NCBI GenBank assembly: GCA_015660885.1
Contig: JACTUB010000001.1
Span: 62,001 to 126,000, forward strand
Reading direction: 5' to 3'
Source: Methanoregulaceae archaeon
Lineage (GTDB): Archaea; Halobacteriota; Methanomicrobia; Methanomicrobiales; Methanospirillaceae
Length of the DNA stretch: 64,000 nucleotides
Shown: piece after piece, positions 10,065 to 20,173 of the stretch
Layout: the number at the start of each line of letters is the position of its first letter
How positions within the stretch are numbered: the stretch's first letter is position 1
Made by a program: the position numbers and the translations under genes
The notes under the pieces: generated by a model
The model's input: the letters and a program-made list of their open reading frames with translations, nothing else
Databases searched by the model: none
Told to the model about the DNA's origin: nothing

Positions 10065-10556
10065 ATGGAGAATCAGATATACATGGAACAATTCCTTTCC
10101 GAGTACGTCAAACGCGTGAGACCTTACTTTAACGGCTTTTCTGCAATAACCGCACATGAGATTGCATCAGCATTCCTTGCCTTCAAGTTCGGACTTTACC
10201 CCAACGCTATCCATGAATGTACCCATGCGATCTCCCTTATCCCGGATAACGGGGCAAATGTTGCGTTAAAAAAGGCACTCTCCATTGTCCGTGTGAATGC
10301 CATGGATCTCGAAAATGCACAGTTTACTGCAGACTTGACAATAGCATTCTCAGAAGAAGAGCTTCCGTACATCCCTGTGAATCTGTCCCCGGAACAGATC
10401 GAAGATTCTGGTACCTTCCAGCTGGACAACGCGCTCGTCCTCATATATGCCGTCGCAGTTATTACTTCTCCTGACGATGAGGAGGCGTTGGCTGAGCACC
10501 GCAAATTTATTGTACGATTACTGATGGGATACAAGAAGGCCCTTGGTTTAAGTTAG
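10065..10556 (+). CDS. Conserved-looking protein of unknown function
   Basis: 163 residues from ATG 10065; an in-frame ATG at 10083 is an alternative. The protein appears alpha-helical and mildly acidic. Residues 25-75 (ITAHEIASAFLAFKFGLYPNA and following) look like a helical hairpin, and an acidic stretch follows. No membrane segment or metal motif is seen and I do not recognise a family. The start rests on the TATA-like box about 26 nt upstream. Confidence 0.7.
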   Translation: MENQIYMEQFLSEYVKRVRPYFNGFSAITAHEIASAFLAFKFGLYPNAIHECTHAISLIPDNGANVALKKALSIVRVNAMDLENAQFTADLTIAFSEEELPYIPVNLSPEQIEDSGTFQLDNALVLIYAVAVITSPDDEEALAEHRKFIVRLLMGYKKALGLS

Positions 10557-10689
10557 TGTCTGGAGTGCAGGAAACACAGGACAAACATTCAAACGTTCCA
10601 GCTAGTTCATCTTGCCAGTATATATAATACTGGAAGCTCGAAGAGTATCACACTTCAAAAATAAAAAAAAATTTGTTTTCAGAGAGAGA

Positions 10690-11010
10690 TCAAAGGCTAT
10701 CGAGACTGACACCACTGAAGTCCTGAGCAACCTGTTGGATATCCCTGACGCCAAACGCAGTCTGGACCATATTCATTTCGAGCGAGTTTGCCGCATCACA
10801 CACGTAATCAAGGATGTCAACGGACAGTTCCTTCTGGATCTTGCTCTTCCGGAGCTGATCAACCAGGGCTGCCATCTTCTCCGGAGGTTCCATGCGAAGT
10901 TTTGCAAGGCTCATGACGCACATGTAAATCCGTGTCAGGTTCCGGTCGGTGCCGGTGATGGTATCAAAGAAATTTCTAATAACCTGTGCCTGATAGATAT
11001 CTCCACCCAT
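10690..11010 (-). CDS. Small helical protein of unknown function
   Basis: 106 residues, predicted to be all helical, without Cys clusters or membrane segments. A strong Shine-Dalgarno GGAGGTGA lies just upstream of ATG 11010. A TATA-like TTTATAAAA (minus strand) at about 11060-11070 is further upstream. These two signals make it a convincing gene although the family is unknown. It stands alone between a rightward gene and the GTPase. Confidence 0.75.
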   Translation of the reverse strand: MGGDIYQAQVIRNFFDTITGTDRNLTRIYMCVMSLAKLRMEPPEKMAALVDQLRKSKIQKELSVDILDYVCDAANSLEMNMVQTAFGVRDIQQVAQDFSGVSLDSL

Positions 11011-11099
11011 GACTTCACCTCCTTCTCACTTCTGCAGGTAATTTTCCTGTTTACCTTATCCTTTTATAAACTTTGTGGCAGAAATCGCTTTTTCCCGAT

Positions 11100-11175
11100 A
11101 AAAAAACCAATAAAAAACGATTGTCTCTTCAAAGTGCGGCGGGATTGTCAGACAATAAGACGCCAAACGTCTTAC
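11100..11175 (-). terminator. Hairpin plus T-runs downstream of the GTPase gene
   Basis: After the GTPase stop codon the minus strand holds the inverted repeat AAGACG/CGTCTT (11157-11162 and 11168-11173, 5-nt loop) and the palindrome ATTGTC-A-GACAAT. T-rich runs follow near 11100-11118. Archaeal termination depends mainly on the T-runs. It is a plausible transcript end; the hairpin role is uncertain. Confidence 0.5.
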
Positions 11176-11195
11176 TGCGCCGCATAGCACCGCAC

Positions 11196-12365
11196 TTACT
11201 TCGCCGCACTGACGATCTTGATGATATCACCATCCTTAAGGAGGTGGTTTTCCTTTATCCGCATCTTTGTTCTGGCATCGACGGCATATAAAAATCCCTT
11301 ACCGATATCGGTATGCACTTGGAACGCGAGATCGTGGGGTGTAGATCCTTTCCTCATCAGGAACGCGTCGGGAAGCACATCGCCTTTCTTGTTACAGAAA
11401 TGGTTCTCATCTTCAACCGGGTAGATGACAATCATGTCAAGCAGCTCGAACACCGCACGGTTTATGGCTTGCTGCACACCTGTACCTTTGCACTGCGTCA
11501 TTACTCCGGCAATTTTTGCCAGTCCGCTTTTCTGTATAGCAGTAAGAGTTACCTCATTGACAATTTTGAACTCCGTATCCCCGGGCAAGTACCGAATTAC
11601 GTGTGCTCCTGCCGCATTTCTCAGCGCGAGCTCGGATGCCGCACTCGCAAATGCAACCTTCTGAGTTGCAAGTTTTGAACGCAGCATACCGGGTGCCTCG
11701 TCAACCTTGTTCCCCACGATCAACATCGGTTTAGAGATCTTTACTATCTCTGCGCATAATGGGATGAGATCGTCGATCGTTGCGTGGACGAGATCGAGTT
11801 TGAGCTTCAGCTCCACATCCCGGACATCTTCCATCGTGATGCCAAGACCGGTGAATACATCAGCTATTCCCTGCTGAATAGCAGTCCCCTTTCCCTGAGA
11901 CATACGGCTTATCCTCGTCCAATGTTTATCAAGAATACCATGGACCCACATCGTCATCTCGATAATCAGGAACCTGATATCTTCTTCAGGATCATGATTT
12001 CCAATACCCACCGGGTTCCCTTCGCTGTCCGTGCCGCCGCTCGCATCAATAATGTGAAGTATCGCGTCTGCCTGCCGAAGGTTGTCAAGGAACTGGTTGC
12101 CCAGTCCTTTGCCTTTGTGTGCATCAGGGACGAGACCGGCAACATCGATTAAATTCACTGCCACAAACCGGTTCCCGTCAACACAATGCCCGCAGGTAAG
12201 GTGAAGGTCATGACACGGGCACTTCGATCGCACGTAGGCTACACCAAAATTCGGATTAATAGTCGTGAACGGATAGTTGGCAATTTCGACATTAGCCATA
12301 GTCGCAGCTTTGAAAAATGTCGATTTTCCGCAGTTGGGTTTACCCGCAAGGGCCAGGGTGATCAT
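11196..12365 (-). CDS. Obg/YchF-family GTPase with TGS domain (Ygr210-like)
   Basis: 389 residues. The P-loop GKPNCGKST is at residues 8-16, the switch region reads NYPFTTINPNFG, G3 is DVAGLVPDAHKGKGLGNQF, and G4 is NKVD. Archaeal members carry a Cys-rich insert before G3, seen here as CPCHDLHLTCGHC. The last about 75 residues form a TGS domain, thought to bind RNA or ribosomes. The family is linked to translation but its exact role is not settled. The direct repeat around the stop codon is described under findings. Confidence 0.93.
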   Translation of the reverse strand: MITLALAGKPNCGKSTFFKAATMANVEIANYPFTTINPNFGVAYVRSKCPCHDLHLTCGHCVDGNRFVAVNLIDVAGLVPDAHKGKGLGNQFLDNLRQADAILHIIDASGGTDSEGNPVGIGNHDPEEDIRFLIIEMTMWVHGILDKHWTRISRMSQGKGTAIQQGIADVFTGLGITMEDVRDVELKLKLDLVHATIDDLIPLCAEIVKISKPMLIVGNKVDEAPGMLRSKLATQKVAFASAASELALRNAAGAHVIRYLPGDTEFKIVNEVTLTAIQKSGLAKIAGVMTQCKGTGVQQAINRAVFELLDMIVIYPVEDENHFCNKKGDVLPDAFLMRKGSTPHDLAFQVHTDIGKGFLYAVDARTKMRIKENHLLKDGDIIKIVSAAK

Positions 12366-12574
12366 GTGTGGTTCCTCAGTTAGTTATTCGGTACTGGTTT
12401 CATGGTGCAGATTGGTAAAGAATCCGATAATTTTGTCGCTCGGAACCGGCAGATCCTTTTAATAATTCCATGAAAATCTGCAACATTTTCTCCTAGAGCA
12501 TGAAAAACCTCATTGTTCTCACGCTCGTACAGAATCTGACAAAGTTTTTCATGCCTGCTTATTAAAAGATACTT

Positions 12575-13165
12575 ATGACGTTTACACAGAAAAAAATCTG
12601 GTATTTTGAAAAACCAGGAGAATCCAACACCTGGGATGCGGCGGTTTTTGCTATTGAGCGTGCCAAAGAACTTAAAATTAAAACAATTGTTGTAGCAAGT
12701 ACTTCGGGAAAAACAGCACAGATTTTTTTTGATGCAATGAAAGGATCGGATATTGAACTGATTGTAGTGTCCCATGTTGTCGGATTTACAAAACCGGGTG
12801 AATGGGAGTTTTCCGAAGAAATCGCAGTGCAACTACGGAAACAGGGTGTCCGTATTGTAACGGGCACCCATGCACTCTCCGGACTCGAACGGGCATTTTC
12901 ACGCTCACCCAGAGTAGGGGGTGGGTCGCGAAGCGAGGCTGTTGCTGAGGCATTGCGGCGCGTTGTAGCTGTCGGACTCAAAGTCGCTGTCGAGTGCGTG
13001 TTAATCGCGGCTGACCAGGGAGTACTCGACGTCAGTAAGGAAGTCGTTGCCGTAGGGGGGACTGCATGTGGTGCAGATACAGTCTGCGTGATCCGCCCTG
13101 CGCATACCGGGAGTTTCTTTGATCTCCAGGTACGGGAGATTGTCGCCATGCCGAGGGTTCGGTAA
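12575..13165 (+). CDS. Pyruvate-kinase C-terminal-like domain protein
   Basis: 196 residues. The whole protein resembles the alpha/beta domain at the C-terminus of pyruvate kinase, without the catalytic barrel. Visible cues are the early TIVVASTSGKTAQIFFDAM, the middle LIVVSHVVGF and GVRIVTGTHALSG, and a terminal VAVGGTACGADTVCVIRPAH. In pyruvate kinase this fold binds effectors. Stand-alone archaeal versions are uncharacterised. The next gene begins 3 nt after its stop, so they are probably co-transcribed. Confidence 0.8.
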   Translation: MTFTQKKIWYFEKPGESNTWDAAVFAIERAKELKIKTIVVASTSGKTAQIFFDAMKGSDIELIVVSHVVGFTKPGEWEFSEEIAVQLRKQGVRIVTGTHALSGLERAFSRSPRVGGGSRSEAVAEALRRVVAVGLKVAVECVLIAADQGVLDVSKEVVAVGGTACGADTVCVIRPAHTGSFFDLQVREIVAMPRVR

Positions 13166-13167
13166 CG

Positions 13168-14007
13168 ATGGCGATTGCAGAGCTCAAAGAGGCGTTAATT
13201 CTCCTCAAAAGGATGCCATTACTCTGGATACCCGGAATTGTTGGCGGATCTCTGGCTGCTGTTCTCTGGGTAACCTTCAATCTCTACGGGACATTCTTTG
13301 CCGGCAGGTTTATGGTGTTCTTCGGATTGGTACTCCTCATCTTCACTACAGGTATGCTTACAATAATCAGGGATAATGAAGGTGGCATCAGGGAATTGCT
13401 TGCCGGGGGCATCAGATATTATTTCCGTGTGCTCCTGCCCGAAATCGTAATTGTTTCCGGCGTTATACTCATCTTTATTCTGCTGATGATAACCTTCAGC
13501 TTTTTTGGGGTGTCTGACGTCAGTATAGTGACCGCCCTTACATTTGGCTTCACGATACCAACAATGCTCCTTACCTTCTTTTATGACACAGCCGCAATTT
13601 TCGAGGAACGACGGGTGTTTGAATCCATCCAGCGAAGCATCCAGCTGGTTGTTGCGCGTATAAACGAAGTGATCGCATTCTTTTTTGTCTACCTGGCGAT
13701 CTTTATCGGTATTGTTCTTGCACTGATAATTATCTGGGAAGCATTCCTGTACGATAAGCTGGAACCAATAACCCGTTACAACGAAACTCAGCTCCAGTCA
13801 TTCAGCCCGGATCAGCTCATCGCAATAATTGGTCCGACAGGAATATGGATTACATCCGTGATTCTCTTCTTCGGTATCTTTTTGCTTCTCCCGATTCTCT
13901 ACTGCTATAAAGCTTGTTTCTTTAAAAAACTCGCTGGCGGGACTATTATCACCCAGCAGCCGACCACAGGAGAATATGACAGCAAAGGACGCTGGTACAA
14001 ATATTAA
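13168..14007 (+). CDS. Multi-pass membrane protein of unknown function
   Basis: 279 residues with about six hydrophobic segments (about 20-40, 45-65, 90-115, 120-140, 170-195, 225-250) and a polar C-terminal tail of about 25 residues. The architecture resembles DUF-type archaeal integral membrane proteins of the glycerophosphoryl-diester membrane-domain kind, but I cannot assign it firmly. It starts 3 nt after the previous gene. A run of eight T residues follows at 14017-14024. Confidence 0.75.
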   Translation: MAIAELKEALILLKRMPLLWIPGIVGGSLAAVLWVTFNLYGTFFAGRFMVFFGLVLLIFTTGMLTIIRDNEGGIRELLAGGIRYYFRVLLPEIVIVSGVILIFILLMITFSFFGVSDVSIVTALTFGFTIPTMLLTFFYDTAAIFEERRVFESIQRSIQLVVARINEVIAFFFVYLAIFIGIVLALIIIWEAFLYDKLEPITRYNETQLQSFSPDQLIAIIGPTGIWITSVILFFGIFLLLPILYCYKACFFKKLAGGTIITQQPTTGEYDSKGRWYKY

Positions 14008-14016
14008 GAAACCCCA

Positions 14017-14024
14017 TTTTTTTT
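14017..14024 (+). terminator. T-run terminator
   Basis: Eight consecutive T residues lie 10 nt after the stop of the membrane protein gene, at the end of a rightward pair. This fits the oligo-T terminators of archaea. Confidence 0.5.
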
Positions 14025-14252
14025 ATCCCGGATTTTACAAGCATCGCATGTTGAAAAAAATCAACACCCTGATGTGTATTAATGAATTGCACAATACATC
14101 ATAATCACATCCGGAAAAGATGATTTATGAAGGGATAGAGGGAATTTTCTGTTCTTTACGATAAAGGGAGAACGATATAATTTCATCTTCTGAAGAAACT
14201 ATTAGAAAAACAAAAAAATTGATTATTTTCCAATAGGCTGGGACACCAAATT

Positions 14253-15464
14253 CTAAAATTTCATGAACATAAACAGTGAAATTGCAAATATTCCCCCACC
14301 AATCGTTGCAAGCAGATTGGTACCGGCATTACCAAGAAATCCATGGTTCTCCAGTGTCGCACCGACAAAGCTGTCGATATTAGTACCAACAAAACCCGCA
14401 AGTGTGCAAATAACCATCATCTCCGGCGTGATTACATTGAGCAGCAGTGCGACTAGAGAAACAGCTAAACCACCCAGGAATGCGATCGCCTCCCCTCGTA
14501 AGGTAATGCCTCCGTTCGTGCCTATCGGGACTTTTTTCAGGGTTGTAATCATATAGGGGATTCCACCGGTTACCCCAATCTCACTTGCCACCGTATCTGC
14601 CGCAGCTGTTGCCACACAACCGACATACATGACAATAAAGACCGGCTGCTGAAAAACTCCGAAAAGGACTGCAGCAGCTGCTGCGACGATCCCGTTCGCG
14701 AAAACATTCCTGTATCCTCGCGCCCCACTCTGGCCCTGTTCAACACCGATCTTTTTTTTATACTCAAATTTATATCTTGTCGCCAAAGAACCCAGAATAA
14801 AAAAAGAGAGCATAATTAAAAACCACTGCGTCCCATGAGGTGCGGCAAAGACCAACAGGATTATTCCAACGAGAGCAGCAGAGAAAAGACCAGAAAGATC
14901 GGCGGTTTTTGCCCGGAATGCAAAAAATCCAAAGGTAAAACCGACGATAACAGCGATAACTATCAGCTGAAGATCTACCTGATAATTAAGCTCCCGGATA
15001 AGCCACATTGTCATGGCGATCCCGATCGCTTCGATAACGAGCGCGTCCTCGTACTTAAGCAGGATGGTTTTAAAAAGGACAGCGGCGATGATTCCGAAAA
15101 TCACTGTTAAAAAAAATTTCTGGTTAAGGTATGTTATGACGAGCATACCCGCCCATGCCGTCGAGATAATATAATACAGATACGTGTTCAAATCATCAGC
15201 GCCACGCTGGAAGACCAGTTCTCCCATAACAAGCATTGCCAGCGTGCAGCTGAACACAAAAAGAGGTAGAAGCGTAACTCCATAGAGCATGGCAATTACA
15301 CAAAAAGAGTATGCGAGATATTTAGTATTAAAAAAACGCCATAAGATGAGCGCATAGAGAATAACGATCAGACTCATAAGCCACGCGGGCTTGATATAGG
15401 GAGCGATCAGAATGGCACCGGCCACAAGCACTGCCGCGTAACCAAGTCCTCGTTGTCTCTCCAT
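14253..15464 (-). CDS. DUF92 / VTE6-family membrane protein
   Basis: 403 residues, highly hydrophobic. The C-terminal half matches DUF92: GATLENHGF near the end, the polar motif [12 protein letters not shown], and the [13 protein letters not shown] loop. Plant and cyanobacterial relatives (VTE6) are phytyl-phosphate kinases, so a polyprenyl-phosphate kinase role in archaeal lipid metabolism is possible by analogy. The N-terminal part adds about five membrane segments. It is divergent from valS. Confidence 0.85.
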   Translation of the reverse strand: MERQRGLGYAAVLVAGAILIAPYIKPAWLMSLIVILYALILWRFFNTKYLAYSFCVIAMLYGVTLLPLFVFSCTLAMLVMGELVFQRGADDLNTYLYYIISTAWAGMLVITYLNQKFFLTVIFGIIAAVLFKTILLKYEDALVIEAIGIAMTMWLIRELNYQVDLQLIVIAVIVGFTFGFFAFRAKTADLSGLFSAALVGIILLVFAAPHGTQWFLIMLSFFILGSLATRYKFEYKKKIGVEQGQSGARGYRNVFANGIVAAAAAVLFGVFQQPVFIVMYVGCVATAAADTVASEIGVTGGIPYMITTLKKVPIGTNGGITLRGEAIAFLGGLAVSLVALLLNVITPEMMVICTLAGFVGTNIDSFVGATLENHGFLGNAGTNLLATIGGGIFAISLFMFMKF

Positions 15465-15603
15465 TTATCAATTATTTGTCTTCAAGCAAAAGAGTTTTAT
15501 CGTGTCTGTATTTCCCGAGAAACAAGTGCTGAATGTTTACAATACTGTAACATATACCGGGATACGATCACTATATTTTATTTCACAACCAACCTTCTCA
15601 AGA

Positions 15604-18201
15604 ATGATATCTTCCGATCAACTGCCGAAAAACTATGATTTCGCTGAAGTTGAGGAGCGCTGGCGCAACACCTGGCGCGACGAAGATAATTATTTTGACA
15701 GAAACTCGAAAAAACCACAGTTTGTAATCGACACGCCCCCCCCGTACCCGACGGGCAATTTCCATATAGGTAACGCGTTAAACTGGTGCTATATAGATTT
15801 TTTTGCCCGTTATAAACGCATGAAGGGTTTTAATGTGATGTTCCCCCAGGGATGGGACTGTCACGGTCTCCCGACCGAAGTTAAGGTGGAAGAACTAAAC
15901 CACATTACAAAAAACGATGTCTCCCGCGAGGAGTTCCGGCGGATGTGCCGTGAACTTACCGAAAAAAACATTACCCATATGCGGCTCACGCTCCGCAAGA
16001 TGGCGTTTTCGACAGACTGGAGTAACGAATACATCACGATGATGCCGGATTACTACGGCAAGACCCAGCTCTCATTTTTACGTATGCTTAAAACCGGGTA
16101 CATCTATCAGAGCGAGCACCCGGTAAATTATTGTACCCGGTGCGAGACAGCAATCGCATTTGCTGAAGTAGCGTATGAAGAGCGGGAAACCCAGCTCAAT
16201 TATTTTGACTTTCAGGGAGTGGAGATTGCATCTACGAGACCAGAGCTCCTTGCAGCCTGTGTAGCACTGGCGGTTCACCCGGAAGATAAAAGATACCATT
16301 TCCTGAAAGGCAGGAAGATGAAAGTCCCCCTTTTCGGTCATGAAGTTCCGGTTATTCAAGATGAGGCGGTTGATCCGGAATTTGGCTCTGGTGCCGTCAT
16401 GATTTGTACATTTGGCGACAAACAGGACGTTCACTGGTGGAAACAACACAACCTCGTTTTACGCAAAGCAATTGATCGGCGAGGGAGGATGACGGAAATT
16501 GCGGACAGATACCGGGGCATGACTGCTGCCGAGTGTCGCACTGCAATTCTTGCTGATATGAAGTCCTTAAAAATCCTGAAACGTCAGGAGAAACTGGCAC
16601 AGCGTGTAGGCACCTGTTGGCGTTGTAAAACACCCATAGAGATTCTCTCAGAGCGTCAGTGGTTTGTGAAGATTAAACCAGATGAGATCCAAGAGGTTGC
16701 TCACCAGATCATATGGCATCCTGAGCATATGCTTCGGCGTATGGAAAACTGGATCGAACAGATGGAATGGGACTGGTGCATCTCCCGGCAGCGGATCTTT
16801 GCAACACCGATCCCTGTCTGGTTCTGTACTGCATGCGGTGAGATGATAACCCCCGACGAAAAAGATCTGCCCGTTGATCCAACACAGGGAAAACCAAAAC
16901 ATGCTTGTCTGAAATGCGGCAGTAATGAATCTAGTGGAGAAGTTGATGTCCTTGATACCTGGATGGACTCTTCTATTTCTGTCCTTAACGTGACTGGTTG
17001 GGACGGTAGAGGGATACCCCCGTACTTCCCTGCCCAGATCCGCCCGCAGGGTCATGATATCATTCGTACATGGGCATTTTATACTATCCTTCGTTCCGTT
17101 GCGCTGACCGGGCAGAAGCCCTGGGATGAGATCCTTGTTAACGGCATGGTACTGGGAGAAGACGGATTCAAGATGAGCAAGAGCCGGGGCAATATAATCG
17201 TTCCTGAGGAAATTTTACTGAAGTATGGTGCCGATGCACTCAGACAATGGGCAGCAATGGGGGCAGCAACAGGGTCGGACATTATGTTCAACTGGAACGA
17301 TGTTGTGGCCGCATCACGTTTCCAGACAAAAATGTGGAACATTGCCAGGTTCGCCCTGATCCAGCTTGAGAAAGAAGGTTTTGATCAGAATGCATCAGTT
17401 ACTGCACTTGCCGACAGGTGGTTGCTTGTGCGTCTCTCAGACACTGTTCAGCAGGTAAATGCTGCAATGGAAAGTTACCAGTTTGATACTGCACTCAAGG
17501 CAATCCGGGAGTTTGCGTGGGATGCTCTTGCCGATAATTATATTGAGCTGGTCAAGGGCAGACTGTATACAGGCGCTTCGTCCCGGAAGAGTGCACTCCT
17601 TGTGCTCCATACTGCGTTTGATGCTCTCTGTAAAATGCTCGCCCCGTTCACCCCCTACTTTGCGGAAGAGTGCTACTCGCACCTGAATAAAGGTGCGAGC
17701 GTCCACAAGCAGCCCTGGGTGTCCTTCACGTATGAGGACGAAGCAGCAAAATACGAGGGCAACCTCCTCACCCAGATCGTGGCGGAAGTGCGCAGGTATA
17801 AGCATGATGCCGGACTCGCACTCAATGCTCCGCTTGGCAAAGTTACGATTTATGCCCCCCATACCGTCAATGATGAAGGGGATACCGGGCGCGCACTTAA
17901 TGCGGATGTCCACTGGCGAACCGATGCCGCAAAACTCGATCGCGTAATTGAGGATATTGATTTTAACCGCGCAGTAATAGGACCTGTATTCCGCAAACAG
18001 GTGCAGGCATTCATAAACGCGATAAAAGCGCTGCCACCCCACAGTCTGGAAAACCCACCAAAAACTATTATCATCGGGGGTTCTGAAGTAAGGATTCCTG
18101 AAAATTCCTTTTCGCCGAAGTTTTCCTATATGGAAGAGGGGGCAAAAGTGGATGTAATCACCGTTGGCAATGTGATCGTGACAATTGCAAAATCTGCCTG
18201 A
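15604..18201 (+). CDS. valS: Valyl-tRNA synthetase
   Basis: Class I synthetase charging tRNA-Val, 865 residues. The HIGH-type motif is [13 protein letters not shown], the editing-domain entry is [20 protein letters not shown], the zinc-binding pairs are CWRC and CTAC/CLKC, and the KMSKS loop is [14 protein letters not shown] chose ATG 15604 because the family begins just before [13 protein letters not shown] and a TATA-like stretch (about 15570-15578) lies about 30 nt upstream. The 3' end overlaps the convergent tmk gene by 44 nt. Confidence 0.96.
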   Translation: MISSDQLPKNYDFAEVEERWRNTWRDEDNYFDRNSKKPQFVIDTPPPYPTGNFHIGNALNWCYIDFFARYKRMKGFNVMFPQGWDCHGLPTEVKVEELNHITKNDVSREEFRRMCRELTEKNITHMRLTLRKMAFSTDWSNEYITMMPDYYGKTQLSFLRMLKTGYIYQSEHPVNYCTRCETAIAFAEVAYEERETQLNYFDFQGVEIASTRPELLAACVALAVHPEDKRYHFLKGRKMKVPLFGHEVPVIQDEAVDPEFGSGAVMICTFGDKQDVHWWKQHNLVLRKAIDRRGRMTEIADRYRGMTAAECRTAILADMKSLKILKRQEKLAQRVGTCWRCKTPIEILSERQWFVKIKPDEIQEVAHQIIWHPEHMLRRMENWIEQMEWDWCISRQRIFATPIPVWFCTACGEMITPDEKDLPVDPTQGKPKHACLKCGSNESSGEVDVLDTWMDSSISVLNVTGWDGRGIPPYFPAQIRPQGHDIIRTWAFYTILRSVALTGQKPWDEILVNGMVLGEDGFKMSKSRGNIIVPEEILLKYGADALRQWAAMGAATGSDIMFNWNDVVAASRFQTKMWNIARFALIQLEKEGFDQNASVTALADRWLLVRLSDTVQQVNAAMESYQFDTALKAIREFAWDALADNYIELVKGRLYTGASSRKSALLVLHTAFDALCKMLAPFTPYFAEECYSHLNKGASVHKQPWVSFTYEDEAAKYEGNLLTQIVAEVRRYKHDAGLALNAPLGKVTIYAPHTVNDEGDTGRALNADVHWRTDAAKLDRVIEDIDFNRAVIGPVFRKQVQAFINAIKALPPHSLENPPKTIIIGGSEVRIPENSFSPKFSYMEEGAKVDVITVGNVIVTIAKSA

Positions 18202-18796
18202 TTGAACCAGCAACAAACATTGCTATCTCATCTTTTTCTTTCATCGCATCTACAATTACGAACCGTGAGGGATCTTCACAGGCGAATTTGAGATAGTTGT
18301 TCTGCACTTTTTCAAGTACTTCTCGTTTCTCGAAATGCTCGCGCTCGTTCTGCGGTTTGAGCCGGGATAGGGCTTCATCGATGGGAAGAACACAGAGAAA
18401 TGTTTTATCAGGAACGATTGACCAGCCGTTATGCATCGCCCGCAGCCATTCCTCCGGTTTAGGGATTACCCCAGTGAGAGTCACTGACTGGTAAGCATAT
18501 CTGCTGTCACTATACCGGTCAGAAATTACCAGTTTTCCTTCCTCAAGTGCCGGGCGGATAATTTTTGCGAGATGCGCTGCATGATCTGCTACAAAGAGGG
18601 TGGCCTCTGTTACCGGATCAATCTGTTCAGCAATCGCCCGGCGTACTGACTCCCCAACCCACGTGGCTCCCGGTTCACGGGTATAAACGGGATCGAGATC
18701 AGCAAGTAATTCCCGCAGCGCCAGATGCAGCGTACTCTTCCCGCTTCCATCAATTCCCTCCAGGGTGACTAACAACAGCTTCCCCTCCGTATCCAT
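18158..18796 (-). CDS. tmk: Thymidylate kinase
   Basis: 212 residues; phosphorylates dTMP to dTDP. The P-loop is GIDGSGKST at about residues 14-22. [11 protein letters not shown] carries the Asp-Arg-Tyr motif, and a LID-type region follows in [19 protein letters not shown]. The end overlaps valS by 44 nt tail to tail. Its start overlaps the stop of the HisA-like gene by 28 nt, so the two are probably co-transcribed. Confidence 0.93.
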   Translation of the reverse strand: MDTEGKLLLVTLEGIDGSGKSTLHLALRELLADLDPVYTREPGATWVGESVRRAIAEQIDPVTEATLFVADHAAHLAKIIRPALEEGKLVISDRYSDSRYAYQSVTLTGVIPKPEEWLRAMHNGWSIVPDKTFLCVLPIDEALSRLKPQNEREHFEKREVLEKVQNNYLKFACEDPSRFVIVDAMKEKDEIAMFVAGSIRQILQLSRSHCQR

Positions 18797-19440
18797 TCAA
18801 TCGGGACAATTCCCCGGTGTAAGGCAGTACTGATAATGGCTCCATCAAATCCCGAATGACTGATTTTTTCAAGATCACTAAGGGTTGCGACACCTCCACC
18901 ATAAAAGAGCTGCCCGTTAAAAGCCCTGCGGATTTTTTCCAGCATTTGTGGTTCAACACCACTCTCTGTGCCCACAGCGCTGACATTAAGAAGAATACAC
19001 CCATCAAAATCCCAGTGTTGTGCAGAGGTTAACACGTCCACCGGATCTTTCCCGGAGGGTATGACAAGCCCCTGTTTTACATCAATGCTGAGGTAGCCTC
19101 CATGATATCGAGATAGATCGCTGCCTCCTGTCTCGGTTCCGACTATATTCACGATATGCTCACCTGCCAGCATATCATTCGGAGAATGACAGCCACGGTC
19201 AACACAACAGCACCTGACGTTCTCTGCGCACTTTTGTATAATAGCATCGTGCGACCCTGTCCCTTCAATCCGATCGAGATCGGCGATATACAGATATTTT
19301 GGTCCGATGGCCTTTACAAAACTGACGGGTTCTGCAGTCGGAGAACACCCCCAATCAAGAGGTTTGTAGGTCCTACGTTGCCCGGATTTGCCGTGAACGA
19401 CCAGATTTTGCCGCAAATCCATCGCAAGAAATAATTTCAT
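18769..19440 (-). CDS. HisA-like TIM-barrel protein (COG1411 type)
   Basis: 223 residues related to ProFAR isomerase (HisA) but shorter. Typical traces are the opening MKLFLAMDLRQNLVVHGKSG, YIADLDRIEG in the middle, and FYGGGVATLSDL near the phosphate-binding end. The family is found in methanogens and its reaction is not known to me. Start ATG 19440 fits a TATA-like TTTTATCC centred about 25 nt upstream; an upstream TTG would be poor. It is divergent from mfnB across only 43 nt. Confidence 0.8.
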   Translation of the reverse strand: MKLFLAMDLRQNLVVHGKSGQRRTYKPLDWGCSPTAEPVSFVKAIGPKYLYIADLDRIEGTGSHDAIIQKCAENVRCCCVDRGCHSPNDMLAGEHIVNIVGTETGGSDLSRYHGGYLSIDVKQGLVIPSGKDPVDVLTSAQHWDFDGCILLNVSAVGTESGVEPQMLEKIRRAFNGQLFYGGGVATLSDLEKISHSGFDGAIISTALHRGIVPIEWIRRGSCC

Positions 19441-19483
19441 AGGCGAACGCAATCACTATTAGGATAAAAGATCATTAAACTTT
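19441..19483. promoter_or_regulatory. Compact divergent promoter, HisA-like gene / mfnB
   Basis: Only 43 nt separate two divergent start codons. The minus strand has TTTTATCC (19462-19469), about 25 nt from ATG 19440. The plus strand has CACTATTAGG (19454-19463), about 26 nt from ATG 19484. Both transcripts would be essentially leaderless and the core promoter elements overlap, so their expression is probably linked. Confidence 0.5.
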
Positions 19484-20170
19484 ATGCAATTGTTGGTCAG
19501 CCCAAGCACAATTGACGAAGCAAAACATTCCATCGCTGCTGACATAATTGATGTTAAAAAACCTTCAGAAGGCTCCCTGGGCGCAAACTTTCCCTGGGTG
19601 ATACGTGAAATTAAAACACTTATTGCCAAACCATTGAGTGCAGCAATTGGTGACTTTGACTATAAACCGGGAGGAGCTGCACTTGCTGCTTACGGCGCAG
19701 CCTGCGCCGGAGCTGATTTTGTAAAGATCGGACTTGCCTTTGACGGGCAGGAAAAAGCGCGGGAGGTCATTGGCGCGGTCGTCAGGGCAGTAAAAGATGA
19801 ATTTCCCAAAAAATATGTCGTGATTGCTGCATACTCGGATTACCCGCGTATGCATTCTATCTCTCCTTTTGAGATGGCACCCATCGCTGCAGAGTGCGGG
19901 GCTGATTTTGCCATGGTTGACACCGGCATCAAAGATCGTCAGAGCACCTTTGCATTCATGAATGAAGAGACGCTCCGCTTGTTTACTGACACAAATAAAA
20001 AACTCGGGCTCGGAACGGCTCTGGCCGGTTCGTTTAAATTTGAAGATATTGAAGCACTCAAAAGGATCAATCCGGATATAATCGGTGTGCGGGGGATGGT
20101 CTGTGGCGGTGACCGGAATGCGACTGTCCGTGAAGACCTCATAAAAACCGCACTTGCCATGATCAGGTGA
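19484..20170 (+). CDS. mfnB: MfnB, 4-(hydroxymethyl)-2-furancarboxaldehyde-phosphate synthase
   Basis: 228 residues, DUF556 family. The enzyme condenses two glyceraldehyde-3-phosphate molecules to the furan precursor of methanofuran, the first carrier in CO2-dependent methanogenesis. The [18 protein letters not shown] stretch carries the Schiff-base lysine region. Later motifs include [27 protein letters not shown] and [15 protein letters not shown]. guaB starts 3 nt after the stop, so the pair is likely one transcript. Confidence 0.94.
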   Translation: MQLLVSPSTIDEAKHSIAADIIDVKKPSEGSLGANFPWVIREIKTLIAKPLSAAIGDFDYKPGGAALAAYGAACAGADFVKIGLAFDGQEKAREVIGAVVRAVKDEFPKKYVVIAAYSDYPRMHSISPFEMAPIAAECGADFAMVDTGIKDRQSTFAFMNEETLRLFTDTNKKLGLGTALAGSFKFEDIEALKRINPDIIGVRGMVCGGDRNATVREDLIKTALAMIR

Positions 20171-20173
20171 TAT

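Noticed and set aside
9850..10065. 71-residue minus-strand frame with protein-like composition
   Set aside because: Needs a TTG start, lacks a ribosome-binding site and overlaps the promoter and start of the gene at 10065.
12380..12832. 150-residue minus-strand frame
   Set aside because: Lies opposite the pyruvate-kinase-like gene, Cys/Phe/Lys-rich with no sensible domain.
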